Shown: in pieces, positions 1 to 8,900 of the stretch
How the letters are laid out: each line of letters starts with the position of its first letter
Numbering within the stretch: position 1 is the stretch's first letter
Origin: an uncultured Alphaproteobacteria bacterium
GTDB taxonomy: Bacteria; Pseudomonadota; Alphaproteobacteria; Rs-D84
DNA length: 15,688 nucleotides
Assembly (NCBI GenBank): GCA_947304085.1
Contig: CAMZAC010000004.1
Coordinates: 1 to 15,688 of the forward strand
Direction of reading: 5' to 3'
The notes under the pieces: model-generated
Told to the model about the DNA's origin: nothing
The model's input: the letters and a program-made list of their open reading frames with translations, nothing else
Database searches by the model: none
Program-made: the position numbers and the translations under genes

Positions 1-21
1 TTTTTCTTTTACGTTTAACAT
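1..21 (-). CDS. 5' end of a leftward gene, product unknown
   Basis: Seven codons, MLNVKEK, are visible before the gene leaves the window. The start is supported by an AAGG Shine-Dalgarno (complement of 30-33) eight bases upstream of the ATG and by a promoter-like sequence at 76-107. Too little protein is present to assign a function. In many alphaproteobacteria the gene divergent from comEC is gltX, but these residues neither support nor exclude that. Confidence 0.5.
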
Positions 22-75
22 TTCTTTTTCCTTTTGTTTTTTTTGTTAGTTTAAGGGTTTCACCCCTGTGCCGCA

Positions 76-107
76 AATATAGTTGCACAAAAAAAAAAAA
101 ATGTCAA
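76..107 (-). promoter_or_regulatory. Promoter with a 13-base homopolymer in its spacer
   Basis: On the minus strand a perfect -35 TTGACA (107-102) is followed at once by 13 T (101-89), then GTGCAAC and a -10 TATATT (81-76). The spacer is 20 bases, longer than the usual 17. Predicted transcription start is near 69, leaving a leader of about 48 bases before the ATG at 21. The leader contains a small GGGT-TTC-ACCC dyad around 55-65, with too short a loop to be a convincing hairpin. Confidence 0.5.
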
Positions 108-327
108 GTTGTGTTTGTAAAATATTTTTATAATTTTAATTTTTATCGTAATTTCAATATGTTATCAACAATAAATTTTTACATATCCATAACAAATTTA
201 TTGTTTTGACGGACAAAAAAACGATTCGCACAAAAATTTATTAAACTCTCGCAGGAGAATTTATTCTCATTGGTTACATAAAAAATATCGGTTGCAGCAC
301 AAATAAATAAAATCTTATAATCTGTAT
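108..327. other. Divergent intergenic region, no gene seen
   Basis: AT-rich spacer between the leftward gene and comEC. A leftward open frame crosses it (376-179) but has no recognisable protein features and overlaps the comEC start, so I do not call it. It holds one clean dyad, GAGAAT-TT-ATTCTC at 255-268, about 25 bases upstream of the proposed comEC -35, which could be an operator. I see no repeats, tRNA or terminator in it. Confidence 0.6.
292..321 (+). promoter_or_regulatory. comEC promoter, apparently leaderless
   Basis: A perfect -10 TATAAT (316-321) lies 18 bases after a weak -35 TTGCAG (292-297). The normal distance from -10 to transcription start (6-7 bases) puts +1 on the A of the comEC ATG at 328. 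No Shine-Dalgarno is present in the six bases between. Transcription would therefore begin at or within a base of the start codon. Confidence 0.5.
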
Positions 328-2289
328 ATGAAAGAATTCCTGAACAATCAATATAAAAACCTGTTTTTATGGTCACCTTTTGTTATGGCAATGGGTGCAG
401 TTTTATATTTTTCTGGGTATTCAGAACCAAATTTTCATTTTCCAATTTTGATCAGTTTGTTATCTAGTGCGATAATTTTCAGGCATAAAAATATTATTAT
501 AACTGCGATTGCATTATTTATATTCGGGTTCTTTTATTCTATGTCTTTTACAAAGATTATTGATACCCCACAATTATACAACTCTTATAGAACGCATAAT
601 ATATCTGGAATTGTCCAAAATATAGATTTTATGCCAGATAAAACACGAATCACATTAAAAATACCTGCGAATCAAATTGATTCTAAATATTCAGCAAACA
701 AACATACACTCGTTCGTCTGTCTTTGGGCAAAGATTCAAATATACCAAATATAAACGATAAGATATCAGGCAACACAATGTTGTTTCATCCTGCCAGTGC
801 TTATGTCCCAGATGATTTTGATTTTGCACGTTGGGCATATTTTAACAAATTGTCTGGCACAGGTTTTTTCAAAGATTATAAAATCAATGCAACAAAAAAT
901 TCTTTTGAAAATTTGCGAACCAAAATTCATATCAAGTCAAATTCTGTTTTGACTGACGCTTTTGTTTTAGGATATAAAAACACAATTCCAAAATTTGAAA
1001 GTAATATATGGAAAACGGTCGGTGTCGGGCACATTTGGTCAATCAGCGGTTTTCATATGACTTTGGTTGGTGGCTGGTTATTCGCTATATTTTATTTATT
1101 GTTTCGGTGCATTGCCCCAATCACTAAACGCATACCAGCAAAATATCCAGCCATGATTTGCGCATGGTGTGGGTTGTTATTTTATTTAGGAATTTCGGGA
1201 TTCAGCGTTGCAACTGTACGCGCGTTTTTAATGACAACTTTGATATTTGCGGCATTTATGTTTGGGCGTAATGTATTATCTTTGCGTAATGCAGTTTTAG
1301 TATTTTTTCTGATATTTTTAATCAATCCCTTTTATGTAATGCACGCGGGATTTCAATTATCGTTTGCTGCTATGTTTGGATTACTTTGGTTCTTTGATAA
1401 ATCTGAATATCAAAAAAGAAGTAAAATAAAACGCATTGGACATAATTTATATACCGCATTTATGACTGCTGTTGTCGCAGGAACTTTTACCTTACCTTTT
1501 ATAATCGCACATTTTGGTTATATTCCTGTCTATTCTTTAATTGGTAATTTTGTTATATTGCCGATATTTTCTTTTGCAATAATGCCTATGATTATAATTG
1601 GGAGTGTATTTGCATATTTTGGCTATCATTATATCAACAATATCACTTATGACATTTATATTTTCGCTTTGAATATTGCAGAACAAATTACAAAACAACC
1701 CTATGCCACCATTGATGCACCACATATTTCGAATACGGTTCTTGGGTTATGCGTAGTTGGATTATTATGTGTTATATTGATTGCAAAATCAGATTCTAAA
1801 AATTTTTTCAGCCGAAATATAAACTATATTATCGGTTCAATATTCTTATCAGCAGCCGGTATTATTTTAATTAATTCTGAAAAACCTTTGTTTTATTCTA
1901 CATTTGATAATGAATTGGTCGGCTTTGTAAAAAACGAAAAAATACATTTTAATAAATCAAAGGTATCAAAACATTTCTTTGCTTTTGATTCATGGCGAAC
2001 ATTTAACAATGAAAAAATTACAACAGATATTCTACGGCATAAATGCGCCAAAGGCTTATGCACATATAAAACACCAAATTGGAATCTGGTTTATATGCAA
2101 TCTGTAAAAACAGTGATTGATAATATAAATGAAACTTGTCGCGACAAGTCTGTTGATTACATCGTTTCACCTGTTTCTGTTAATGCACCAAAGTGTTATG
2201 CAAAAATTTTAACTGGTGGTATGGTTATTTATCCATCTGGAAAAATTAAACAGATTTCAAATCATCGTCCGTGGCATAAAGGCCTTTGA
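328..2289 (+). CDS. comEC: ComEC/Rec2 family DNA-uptake channel
   Basis: Inner-membrane channel that, in competent bacteria, passes single-stranded DNA into the cytoplasm. The 653 residues start with membrane segments (about 13-70), then a soluble DUF4131-type region with the family's FDFARWAYF stretch (about 164-172). The Competence core opens with the signature HIWSISGFHMTLVGG (about 235-249) and continues through many hydrophobic segments to about residue 510. The last 140 residues are soluble and lack the HxHxDH metal motif of the metallo-beta-lactamase-like domain found in longer ComEC proteins. This shorter form is usual in alphaproteobacteria as far as I know. The ATG at 328 fits the expected N-terminus but has no Shine-Dalgarno. 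The 3' end overlaps convergent truA by 44 bases, yet the C-terminal RPW resembles family members, so it looks like a true end. Confidence 0.93.
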   Translation: MKEFLNNQYKNLFLWSPFVMAMGAVLYFSGYSEPNFHFPILISLLSSAIIFRHKNIIITAIALFIFGFFYSMSFTKIIDTPQLYNSYRTHNISGIVQNIDFMPDKTRITLKIPANQIDSKYSANKHTLVRLSLGKDSNIPNINDKISGNTMLFHPASAYVPDDFDFARWAYFNKLSGTGFFKDYKINATKNSFENLRTKIHIKSNSVLTDAFVLGYKNTIPKFESNIWKTVGVGHIWSISGFHMTLVGGWLFAIFYLLFRCIAPITKRIPAKYPAMICAWCGLLFYLGISGFSVATVRAFLMTTLIFAAFMFGRNVLSLRNAVLVFFLIFLINPFYVMHAGFQLSFAAMFGLLWFFDKSEYQKRSKIKRIGHNLYTAFMTAVVAGTFTLPFIIAHFGYIPVYSLIGNFVILPIFSFAIMPMIIIGSVFAYFGYHYINNITYDIYIFALNIAEQITKQPYATIDAPHISNTVLGLCVVGLLCVILIAKSDSKNFFSRNINYIIGSIFLSAAGIILINSEKPLFYSTFDNELVGFVKNEKIHFNKSKVSKHFFAFDSWRTFNNEKITTDILRHKCAKGLCTYKTPNWNLVYMQSVKTVIDNINETCRDKSVDYIVSPVSVNAPKCYAKILTGGMVIYPSGKIKQISNHRPWHKGL

Positions 2290-3004
2290 CAAAATACAAG
2301 CCACAAGATGGAGCATTTATGCCGGCCGCACCACGTTTTTTAGCATTAAAAATTTCATCTATGTCATATGGTTTACCAGATGCGATATCTATCAAAGTTC
2401 CAACCATATTTCGAACCTGATGATGTAAAAATGAACGCGCTGCAAAATCAAAAATTATTTCATTACCATTTTGTGTAATTGTACAAGAATCTAATGTTTT
2501 TATTGGACTTTTTGCCTGACACTGGGCCGCACGGAAAGAAGTAAAATCATGCTTACCAATCAATTTTTTTGATTGCGCACGCATCAAATCTATGTCCAAT
2601 TTTTGCGGAACCCACCAAGCACGATTTTTATCTAATACGATTGGCGTAGACCTATTTATAACAATATATTTATATTGTCTTTGTTTACAGCTGAAACGCG
2701 CATGAAAATCATCAGACACTTTTTCACATCTTAATACAGAAACCGGTTTGTTTACTAAATAAAAATTTATGGCACGCACAACCGTATTAACATCCCAATC
2801 TTTTTCCAAATCAAAATGTGCAGGCATCGCAATCGCATGAACACCAGCATCTGTCCGTCCTGCTGAAAACACGGTCACATTTTCACCGCAAAAATTTTTG
2901 ATTGCATCTTGAAGCAAAGATTGCACAGAAGGCCCTTGTTGGTTTTCCTGCCAACCAATTAAATCTGTTCCATCATATTCAACATCTATTCTGTATCTTG
3001 TCAT
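2246..3004 (-). CDS. truA: tRNA pseudouridine synthase A
   Basis: Converts uridines 38-40 in the anticodon stem of many tRNAs to pseudouridine; cytoplasmic. At 252 residues it is of usual length. The catalytic aspartate is D52 in AGRTDAGVHA (48-57), after a GTDLIGWQ start region. The C-terminal RNA-binding half carries FLHHQVRNMVGTL, another family hallmark. It is the last gene of def-fmt-truA: its ATG follows the fmt stop with no gap (TAA then ATG). There is no clear Shine-Dalgarno, so translation probably depends on ribosomes finishing fmt. Its last codons lie antisense to the comEC end. Confidence 0.96.
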   Translation of the reverse strand: MTRYRIDVEYDGTDLIGWQENQQGPSVQSLLQDAIKNFCGENVTVFSAGRTDAGVHAIAMPAHFDLEKDWDVNTVVRAINFYLVNKPVSVLRCEKVSDDFHARFSCKQRQYKYIVINRSTPIVLDKNRAWWVPQKLDIDLMRAQSKKLIGKHDFTSFRAAQCQAKSPIKTLDSCTITQNGNEIIFDFAARSFLHHQVRNMVGTLIDIASGKPYDIDEIFNAKKRGAAGINAPSCGLYFVKGLYATDDDLKSV

Positions 3005-3817
3005 TTACATACCGTATTTTATTTCCGCACCACGTAAACCATTTACAAAACTTTTCCAATCCATAGCTTTTTTCCCAGCAGGTTGAAGTTGAATAATTTC
3101 CAATGCGCCATTTGTTAAACGTGTTTTCAAAATCTTTACATCAATACCGTTTATTTTTGTTCGACCGCACCCCAACGCACGTATCTGATTATGAATTTGT
3201 TTTGGTGTTTTGTTCCAGTTAATTATTTCATCTTCACCATTAAACTTACGCGTAAAAGTCGGTTCACCATTTTGCAGTATTGCACTAAATTTATCTGGAT
3301 TTTCAATATATTCATTAAGCATGTCAATTGCAGTCTTTGATACTTTGTTTTCAACATCCGTGTTTGTATCATTTTCATCAATTGTTATATTTTTACGCAT
3401 ATATATATCACCTGCATCCATCTCTGCAGTCATATTCATCAAACAAACATCCATATTTGTATCACCGTTCAATATTGCACTTTTAATTGGTGACGGCCCA
3501 CGATATTTTGGTAAAGAGCTGGGGTGAATATTTACGCATTTAGTTGCATTAAGCACGTTTTCACGCAATATAACACCATAAGACATAACAATTATCATAT
3601 CTGATTTGTCTGTAATAGAATCAAATTCCTTGATTGATGTATGAACTTTCAAGCCACGTTTTTCTGCCCATAAATACACAGGCGACGGTGTTAAAATATG
3701 TTTTCGTCCCATTGGCTTTGGCGCACGAGTAAACACAGCAATAATATCATGCCTGTTTGCTAAATCGTCAAATACTGGAACAACAAAATCGTTTGTCCCC
3801 ATCAAAATCAGTTTCAT
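3005..3817 (-). CDS. fmt: Methionyl-tRNA formyltransferase, compact C-terminal domain
   Basis: Transfers a formyl group from 10-formyl-tetrahydrofolate to initiator Met-tRNA; its product is later trimmed by Def, encoded just upstream. The N-terminal Rossmann-like domain starts MKLILMGTNDF and holds the catalytic set: N and H in VNIHPSSLPKYRG and the aspartate in DAGD. The C-terminal domain is recognisable by LQPAGKKAM. Length is 270 residues against about 310 in E. coli. By comparison with the E. coli protein from memory, much of the shortfall is a segment of roughly 25 residues missing from the C-terminal tRNA-binding domain before that motif. The ATG overlaps the def stop by one base (TAATG) and has an AGGA Shine-Dalgarno seven bases upstream. 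Confidence 0.93.
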   Translation of the reverse strand: MKLILMGTNDFVVPVFDDLANRHDIIAVFTRAPKPMGRKHILTPSPVYLWAEKRGLKVHTSIKEFDSITDKSDMIIVMSYGVILRENVLNATKCVNIHPSSLPKYRGPSPIKSAILNGDTNMDVCLMNMTAEMDAGDIYMRKNITIDENDTNTDVENKVSKTAIDMLNEYIENPDKFSAILQNGEPTFTRKFNGEDEIINWNKTPKQIHNQIRALGCGRTKINGIDVKILKTRLTNGALEIIQLQPAGKKAMDWKSFVNGLRGAEIKYGM

Positions 3818-4317
3818 TAGTGTTTCCTGTTTACTTTACGCATAACCATTTCGCGTTTTGCACCAGACAGATAATCTATGAATAAAATACCATCCAAATG
3901 ATCCGTTTCATGTTGCACAATACGCGCAGGCATTCCAGACATTTTTGCCTGAAGTTTTTTACCGGTTTCATCTGTCCATTCAACCTCCACAGATTCAGGC
4001 CGTTTTACATTAGCGTATACAGGCAGACCGTCTGCACCCAACACGGACAAACACCCTTCCTCCATAACGCAAGTATTTTCACTTTTTGATATAATTTTTG
4101 GATTTATCATACGATATACAACATTAGTATCAGGATCCATCATAACCAAAAAACGCTTTGTAATGCCAACTTGTGGTGCAGCAAGCCCGACCCCGTTCTG
4201 ACCAGACATCATTTGAACCATTTCGTCCATAATGTTCAAAACATCCGATGTTATATCAGATACAGGTTCGCATTTTTCACGCAAAACTAAATCGCCACAA
4301 AGTTTCATTTGCAACAT
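3817..4317 (-). CDS. def: Peptide deformylase
   Basis: Metalloenzyme that removes the N-formyl group from nascent proteins. All three family motifs are present: GVGLAAPQ (42-49), EGCLS with the metal-binding cysteine C89 (87-91), and HETDH (136-140) with both metal-binding histidines and the catalytic glutamate. The 166-residue length is normal. The start at 4317 has an AAAAGG Shine-Dalgarno eight bases upstream (complement of 4326-4331). A second ATG three codons later would also fit family N-termini. It is the first gene of def-fmt-truA and is divergent from rmuC over a shared 53-base promoter region. Confidence 0.96.
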   Translation of the reverse strand: MLQMKLCGDLVLREKCEPVSDITSDVLNIMDEMVQMMSGQNGVGLAAPQVGITKRFLVMMDPDTNVVYRMINPKIISKSENTCVMEEGCLSVLGADGLPVYANVKRPESVEVEWTDETGKKLQAKMSGMPARIVQHETDHLDGILFIDYLSGAKREMVMRKVNRKH

Positions 4318-4346
4318 TTATAAAACCTTTTTATAATCATTATAAT
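4309..4346. promoter_or_regulatory. Bidirectional def/rmuC promoter
   Basis: Rightward: -35 TTGCAA (4309-4314), 17-base spacer, -10 TATAAT (4332-4337), so the rmuC leader is about 27 bases. A second TATAAT (4341-4346) has no good -35. Leftward: a perfect -10 TATAAT (4344-4339) overlaps the second rightward hexamer; a possible TTGAAA -35 (4370-4365) has a poor 20-base spacing. The rightward -35 lies inside the first codons of def. Confidence 0.55.
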
Positions 4347-4370
4347 TGAATTGTAGCAAAGGATTTTCAA

Positions 4371-5249
4371 ATGACAACTTATATTTTATCCTTACTCGGC
4401 ATCATCATCGTATTGCTTTTGATATTGGTATTCAGAAAGCAGACTGTTGATATATCAACCTTGCACGAAGATAATTCCAGATTGCGCGAAAGATTGGCAG
4501 AAAGGTTGGGTATGCTGTCACAAAACGCGATTGAATTGAAAAACATCAGCGCTGATATCGCGAATTTCAAGGATATTTTAATGGGCAACAAACAAGCTCG
4601 TGGGTCTTTTGGCGAAAGACAACTAGAAGACTTGGTCACGGACATTATGCCACCTGAAAGTTATGCATTTCAAAGTGTTTTATCCACTGGTGTTCGTCCT
4701 GATTGTATCATCAGATTACCTTATCCACCTGGTGACATGATTATAGACAGCAAATTTCCACTTGAAAGTTATAACCGCATTTTATCAGACAAAGATAATG
4801 CGATGTATAAAAAACAATTTGAATTGGACGTACGTAAACATATTGATGCGATTGCGGAAAAATATATAATTCCAGGTGTGACGGCAGAATCAGCGATGAT
4901 GTTTATAGCGTCTGAATCCATATTCGAAGAATTGCACAGCGAATTTCCAGATACTGTTGAATACGCTGCACGCAAAAAAGTATTTATCGTTTCACCTGCA
5001 ACACTATGGGCAACATTAAACACTATTCGTGCGGTGTTATCAGATATAAAAATCAAACGCGTAGCCAGCAAGATTAAACGCGAATTAGATTTATTGTTGA
5101 CTGATTTAAGTAGATTAAATGACAGAACGGAAAACTTGCAAAAACATTTTGCACAAACAACCGGCGATATAGAACAAATTCAGACATCTGTTTCTAAAAT
5201 CACCCCTCGTGCAGAAAAATTACGCGATATGAATTTTGGTGAGGATTAA
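4371..5249 (+). CDS. rmuC: RmuC family protein, membrane-anchored nuclease-like
   Basis: RmuC proteins limit recombination at inverted repeats and carry a PD-(D/E)XK nuclease-like fold. The protein has an N-terminal membrane anchor (about 4-21), a short helical segment (about 30-70), then the RmuC core beginning GSFGERQLEDL (78-88). The presumed catalytic residues are D111 (in VRPDCIIRL) and D126/K128 (in IIDSKFPLE). The C-terminal helices include SPATLWATLNTIR and a likely coiled coil (about 235-285). At 292 residues it is shorter than E. coli RmuC (about 475), mainly because the N-terminal coiled coil is reduced, as is common in alphaproteobacteria. AAAGGA seven bases before the ATG supports the start. 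Confidence 0.9.
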   Translation: MTTYILSLLGIIIVLLLILVFRKQTVDISTLHEDNSRLRERLAERLGMLSQNAIELKNISADIANFKDILMGNKQARGSFGERQLEDLVTDIMPPESYAFQSVLSTGVRPDCIIRLPYPPGDMIIDSKFPLESYNRILSDKDNAMYKKQFELDVRKHIDAIAEKYIIPGVTAESAMMFIASESIFEELHSEFPDTVEYAARKKVFIVSPATLWATLNTIRAVLSDIKIKRVASKIKRELDLLLTDLSRLNDRTENLQKHFAQTTGDIEQIQTSVSKITPRAEKLRDMNFGED

Positions 5250-5301
5250 GATAAAAATTAATTATCAAATCCCATACATTTTTCTTGGCATAAACACAAA
5301 T

Positions 5302-5892
5302 TTATTTATCTTTGGGCAAACCTGTTTTGCGGTCTATCCAAACCTGTTCTTTTGCGATATTCATTATCGGCATATCAGAGCGACTGTCAGAATAAGAACG
5401 CACAACATTTGGTATAAATTTATTTTCTTTGGCCCAATTGTCTAATGCAACAACTTTATTTTTACCAAAACATACAAAATCATATTTCCATGGCAAATTC
5501 TTCTGCAATTTAGATGTCAAAACTGCATCAAATTTCATATCTGAAACTAACTGGGGAACTAAATAGTCCGCACTGGCCGAAATCAAAACAACTTTATTAC
5601 CTTTGGCAACCTGCTCTTTTGCCCACCCAAATCTTTTTTTATTGTGTTCTTTGAAAAAGTCTGGAAAAAAATCGTTAATCATGTCAGATGTTAAAAAACC
5701 ACGCATTTTTTGACGCCACCAAACACCCCCTGGATAAAAAAAACGACTGACCGAGGCAGCTATCAACCAAGGTATATAAAACCATGGTTTAATTGAGTGT
5801 TTAAAACAATATCTACCAAACTCAATACTGCTGTCACCATAAGACAATGTGCCATCAAAATCAAACACAACAACATTTACTTTCTTTAACAT
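5302..5892 (-). CDS. HAD-IB phosphatase, CicA/PgpC-like
   Basis: Haloacid-dehalogenase phosphatase with all four motifs: DFDGT (11-15, nucleophile D11), S105 in VLISAS, a lysine at K144 or K146, and SDSRSD (168-173). The cap segment contains a hydrophobic, aromatic patch (about 37-53), as in the membrane-associated phosphatase PgpC, which dephosphorylates phosphatidylglycerophosphate. The YSDS..D.P form of motif IV also fits PgpC/CicA. I cannot choose between a lipid phosphatase and a SerB-like enzyme from sequence alone. It starts 64 bases after the RND permease gene, in the same direction and with no terminator between, so it may be co-transcribed. Its GGAG Shine-Dalgarno is ten bases upstream, and a small overlapping reading frame precedes it. 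Confidence 0.85.
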   Translation of the reverse strand: MLKKVNVVVFDFDGTLSYGDSSIEFGRYCFKHSIKPWFYIPWLIAASVSRFFYPGGVWWRQKMRGFLTSDMINDFFPDFFKEHNKKRFGWAKEQVAKGNKVVLISASADYLVPQLVSDMKFDAVLTSKLQKNLPWKYDFVCFGKNKVVALDNWAKENKFIPNVVRSYSDSRSDMPIMNIAKEQVWIDRKTGLPKDK

Positions 5893-5911
5893 TATATCTA
5901 TTCTCCGCCAT
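5861..5911 (-). CDS. Possible 16-codon leader ORF overlapping the HAD gene start
   Basis: A short frame encoding MAENRYNVKESKCCCV begins at an ATG with AGGAG five bases upstream (complement of 5917-5921). This is a better Shine-Dalgarno than that of the phosphatase gene itself. It runs in a different frame through the phosphatase ATG (5892) and stops 31 bases inside it. It could be a leader peptide that tunes phosphatase translation, or chance. Conservation is unknown. Confidence 0.25.
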   Translation of the reverse strand: MAENRYNVKESKCCCV

Positions 5912-5956
5912 ATATTCTCCTGATAACCTTAACAACAGAATATATACAAGTCAATT

Positions 5957-8900
5957 TTATTTCCTGCGTTTAAGCTTGATACGCAGTTTTTCCATAACAA
6001 AGAACAATGCTGGTGTTAAACAAAATGTCCATACCAAAGATGCACACATACCACCTATCATCACCGCACCCATTGCAACCTTTAAACCATCATTTGACCA
6101 TAATTGTGGCAACATACCCGCAACAACTGCGATAGTAGTCATCCAAATCATACGCTTTTTGTCCATCAATTCTTGCCATAATACTTTATAGGCATCTTCA
6201 CCGTTTTGCACACGTGCAACAGTCGGTTCCAGAACTAAAATATTATTGTTTACAACTAAACCAACTAACATAATGAAGGCTAACATTGCCCCAACGTTTA
6301 ATGACGCACCAGATAAAAACAGAACCACAAAAACGCCTGCGAAACTGGTAATAATTGATGTTGCTATTGTGAAAGGATGTATAAACGAATTCATAATCGC
6401 CGCTAACAACATAAAAGTCAAAATCGTTGCTAATAAAAAGGCTTGCGCAATTTCGCTGGTGCTTTCGGATTGAATTTCGGACATTCCTGCAAAAGACGCG
6501 CTATACCCTGGCTCCCAATCAATAGTATTCAAATAGTTTTGTATTTCTTTTTGGACAGGGCCAACCGTTGATTTACCAATATTTATATCTATTTCTGTTA
6601 TTCTGTTTTTATCCAGACGATAAATATTGGATGTCGCAGGAACACTTTCTATTGTTCCCAACTGAGACAATGCAATCATACCCTTTTTAGAATTGATATA
6701 AACATTGTCAAACATAGATTTGTTTTTAAATTGTTTTTCAAATTCCAAAATTATTGGATATTCATCACCTTGTTCTTTGTATTTGTATGTATCATTTCCA
6801 AATAAAGCTGTACGCAAAGCAGAACCTGCAGACGAATTTTTTACACCCCAAAAATTCATTTTTTCATCGTCTGGAATAAAACGAATTTCATTTGCAGGTG
6901 TTTGTTGTGCCAAAACAGCACTTTGAACAGATTCTATTTGATTTATATTTTCTATTATTTGCTGTGCATACATATTGCGTTTAGAATCGTCTTCACCAAA
7001 AACGTTTAATACCATATCCGAACTGATTCCTGCACCAGCCATATTTTCACCTGCACGAATTTGGATTTCTGCATCTGTTATATCCGCCAAGGTCGGCAAT
7101 ATTTTTTGTGCAAGCTTTTTATCTGATATATTTCGTTTTTCTACATCAACCAATGTCACTTTAACAGTGATGTTTTGTAAACCTTTATCACCAATTTTTA
7201 CAGTAGTAGATTCAACCTCTGGAAACTGCGAAAGACGTTGTTCTATGTTTTTTGCTATGGATTCAGATTTTGCATATAAACTTCCCATTGGTGCACGCGC
7301 CGTAATAGTTATTTCGTTCGCATCAGTAGATGGTGAAAACTCATTACCGACATATCCCATTAATCTGGCAGATAACACAAGAACACCAACAGCCCCAAAA
7401 ATAACAATCCACGGATGTTTTGATTGATATTCATACCAATAATGCAACCGAGTTGAATTATTGTGTTTTTGAGATTGTTGGATGTCACGCTTAGTTTTTT
7501 GCTTACGTGGCAATCTTAACAATTTTGCTATCATCATTGGTGTTAAAGTAAAAGAGAACACCAAAGATAACAAAGTTAAATAAACGACTGTCATACCAAA
7601 TTGCAACATAAATTGTCCGACTATACCACCCATAAATGCCAAAGGCAAAAACACAACAACATTTGTTCCGACACCAGCCAAAACAGGAATTGCAACTTTA
7701 CGTGTTCCATCCTCTGCAGCTTGTTCTGGTGTCTTACCAGCACGTAATTCACTTAATGCAGATTCAATCAAAATGATTGCGTTTGATACTAATGTTCCAA
7801 GCGCTGTTGCATATGCCAATAATGTCATTGTATTAATTGTAAAACCACTACCGTTCATAAGAAAAAATCCGGATAATAATGACGCAGGAATTACAACCCC
7901 AGCGATAATTGTAGAACGCCAATTACGTGTGAACGCCAATAATACAATTATCGTAAATATAACACCTAAGATAATACCATTAATCGTATCATTTGTTGTA
8001 TTGGATATTGTTAATGAAGAATCAGATACTATTTTCATTGTTGCATCTGGAAAATTGTTTTGTAATTGTGCTTGTAATTCTGGCATTTTTTTACGTAATG
8101 CATTTGAAATTTTAATTGCATTACCGTCAGATGCTTTGACTACAGACAAAATAACAACATCTTTGCCATTATACCTTGCGCCTTTTTCTATATCGCGCGC
8201 AGCATCACGAATATTTGCAACATCAGATAACTTGAAAGTATCACCTTCAACAGTTGTTATTTCTAAATTTGATATTTCATTTACACTTTTAAACTCCCCG
8301 ACCAATCGAACATTTTCAGAGTTAATATCAGTCTCGATTTTACCCCCAGGAACATTTAAATTGCGCATTGCTATTGCAGTCACTATATCAGTCACGGTGA
8401 CACCGCGTGCTGCCATTAAATCTGGATCCATAGCAATACGCACCGCACGCGTTAATCCACCAAAAGTATTTACAGAAGCAACTCCAGGTACTGCTGTTAT
8501 TTTATTAGAAAGATTGTCGTTTACGTATTTTTCTACATCTTTTGAATCTGCACCTTGAATAACGATATCCAAAACAGCTTGCTGTAAAGGATTTAATTTT
8601 GCAATCACTGGCTGTTTTAAATCAGATGGAAATTCGTTGGCCAAACCATCTATTTTTGCTTTTACTTCGTTTGCCTTGTCATCAACATTTACCCCTAAAT
8701 TGAATTCTGATATGACATACGCCCCATTTTCAAAAATTTGAGTTGTAATTTTTTTTACGCCCGCCACTTCTGACACCGCGTTTTCAGCTTTTTTTACAAC
8801 CTGACTTTCTATTTCAGACGAATTAGCCCCTGGATATACAAAGGATACTGTCACATAAGGAAAATCAACAGACGGGGAACGTTCTATATTCATTTTGGGA

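Noticed and set aside
5949..5954. Separate promoter for the HAD phosphatase (TTGACT on the minus strand)
   Set aside because: No -10 of reasonable quality lies at 16-18 bases, so co-transcription with the permease is at least as likely.
7773..8558. Rightward 261-codon open frame
   Set aside because: Antisense shadow of the RND permease gene, with low-complexity, non-protein-like composition. The same applies to the shorter rightward frames at 6246-6473, 6705-6926 and 6975-7427.
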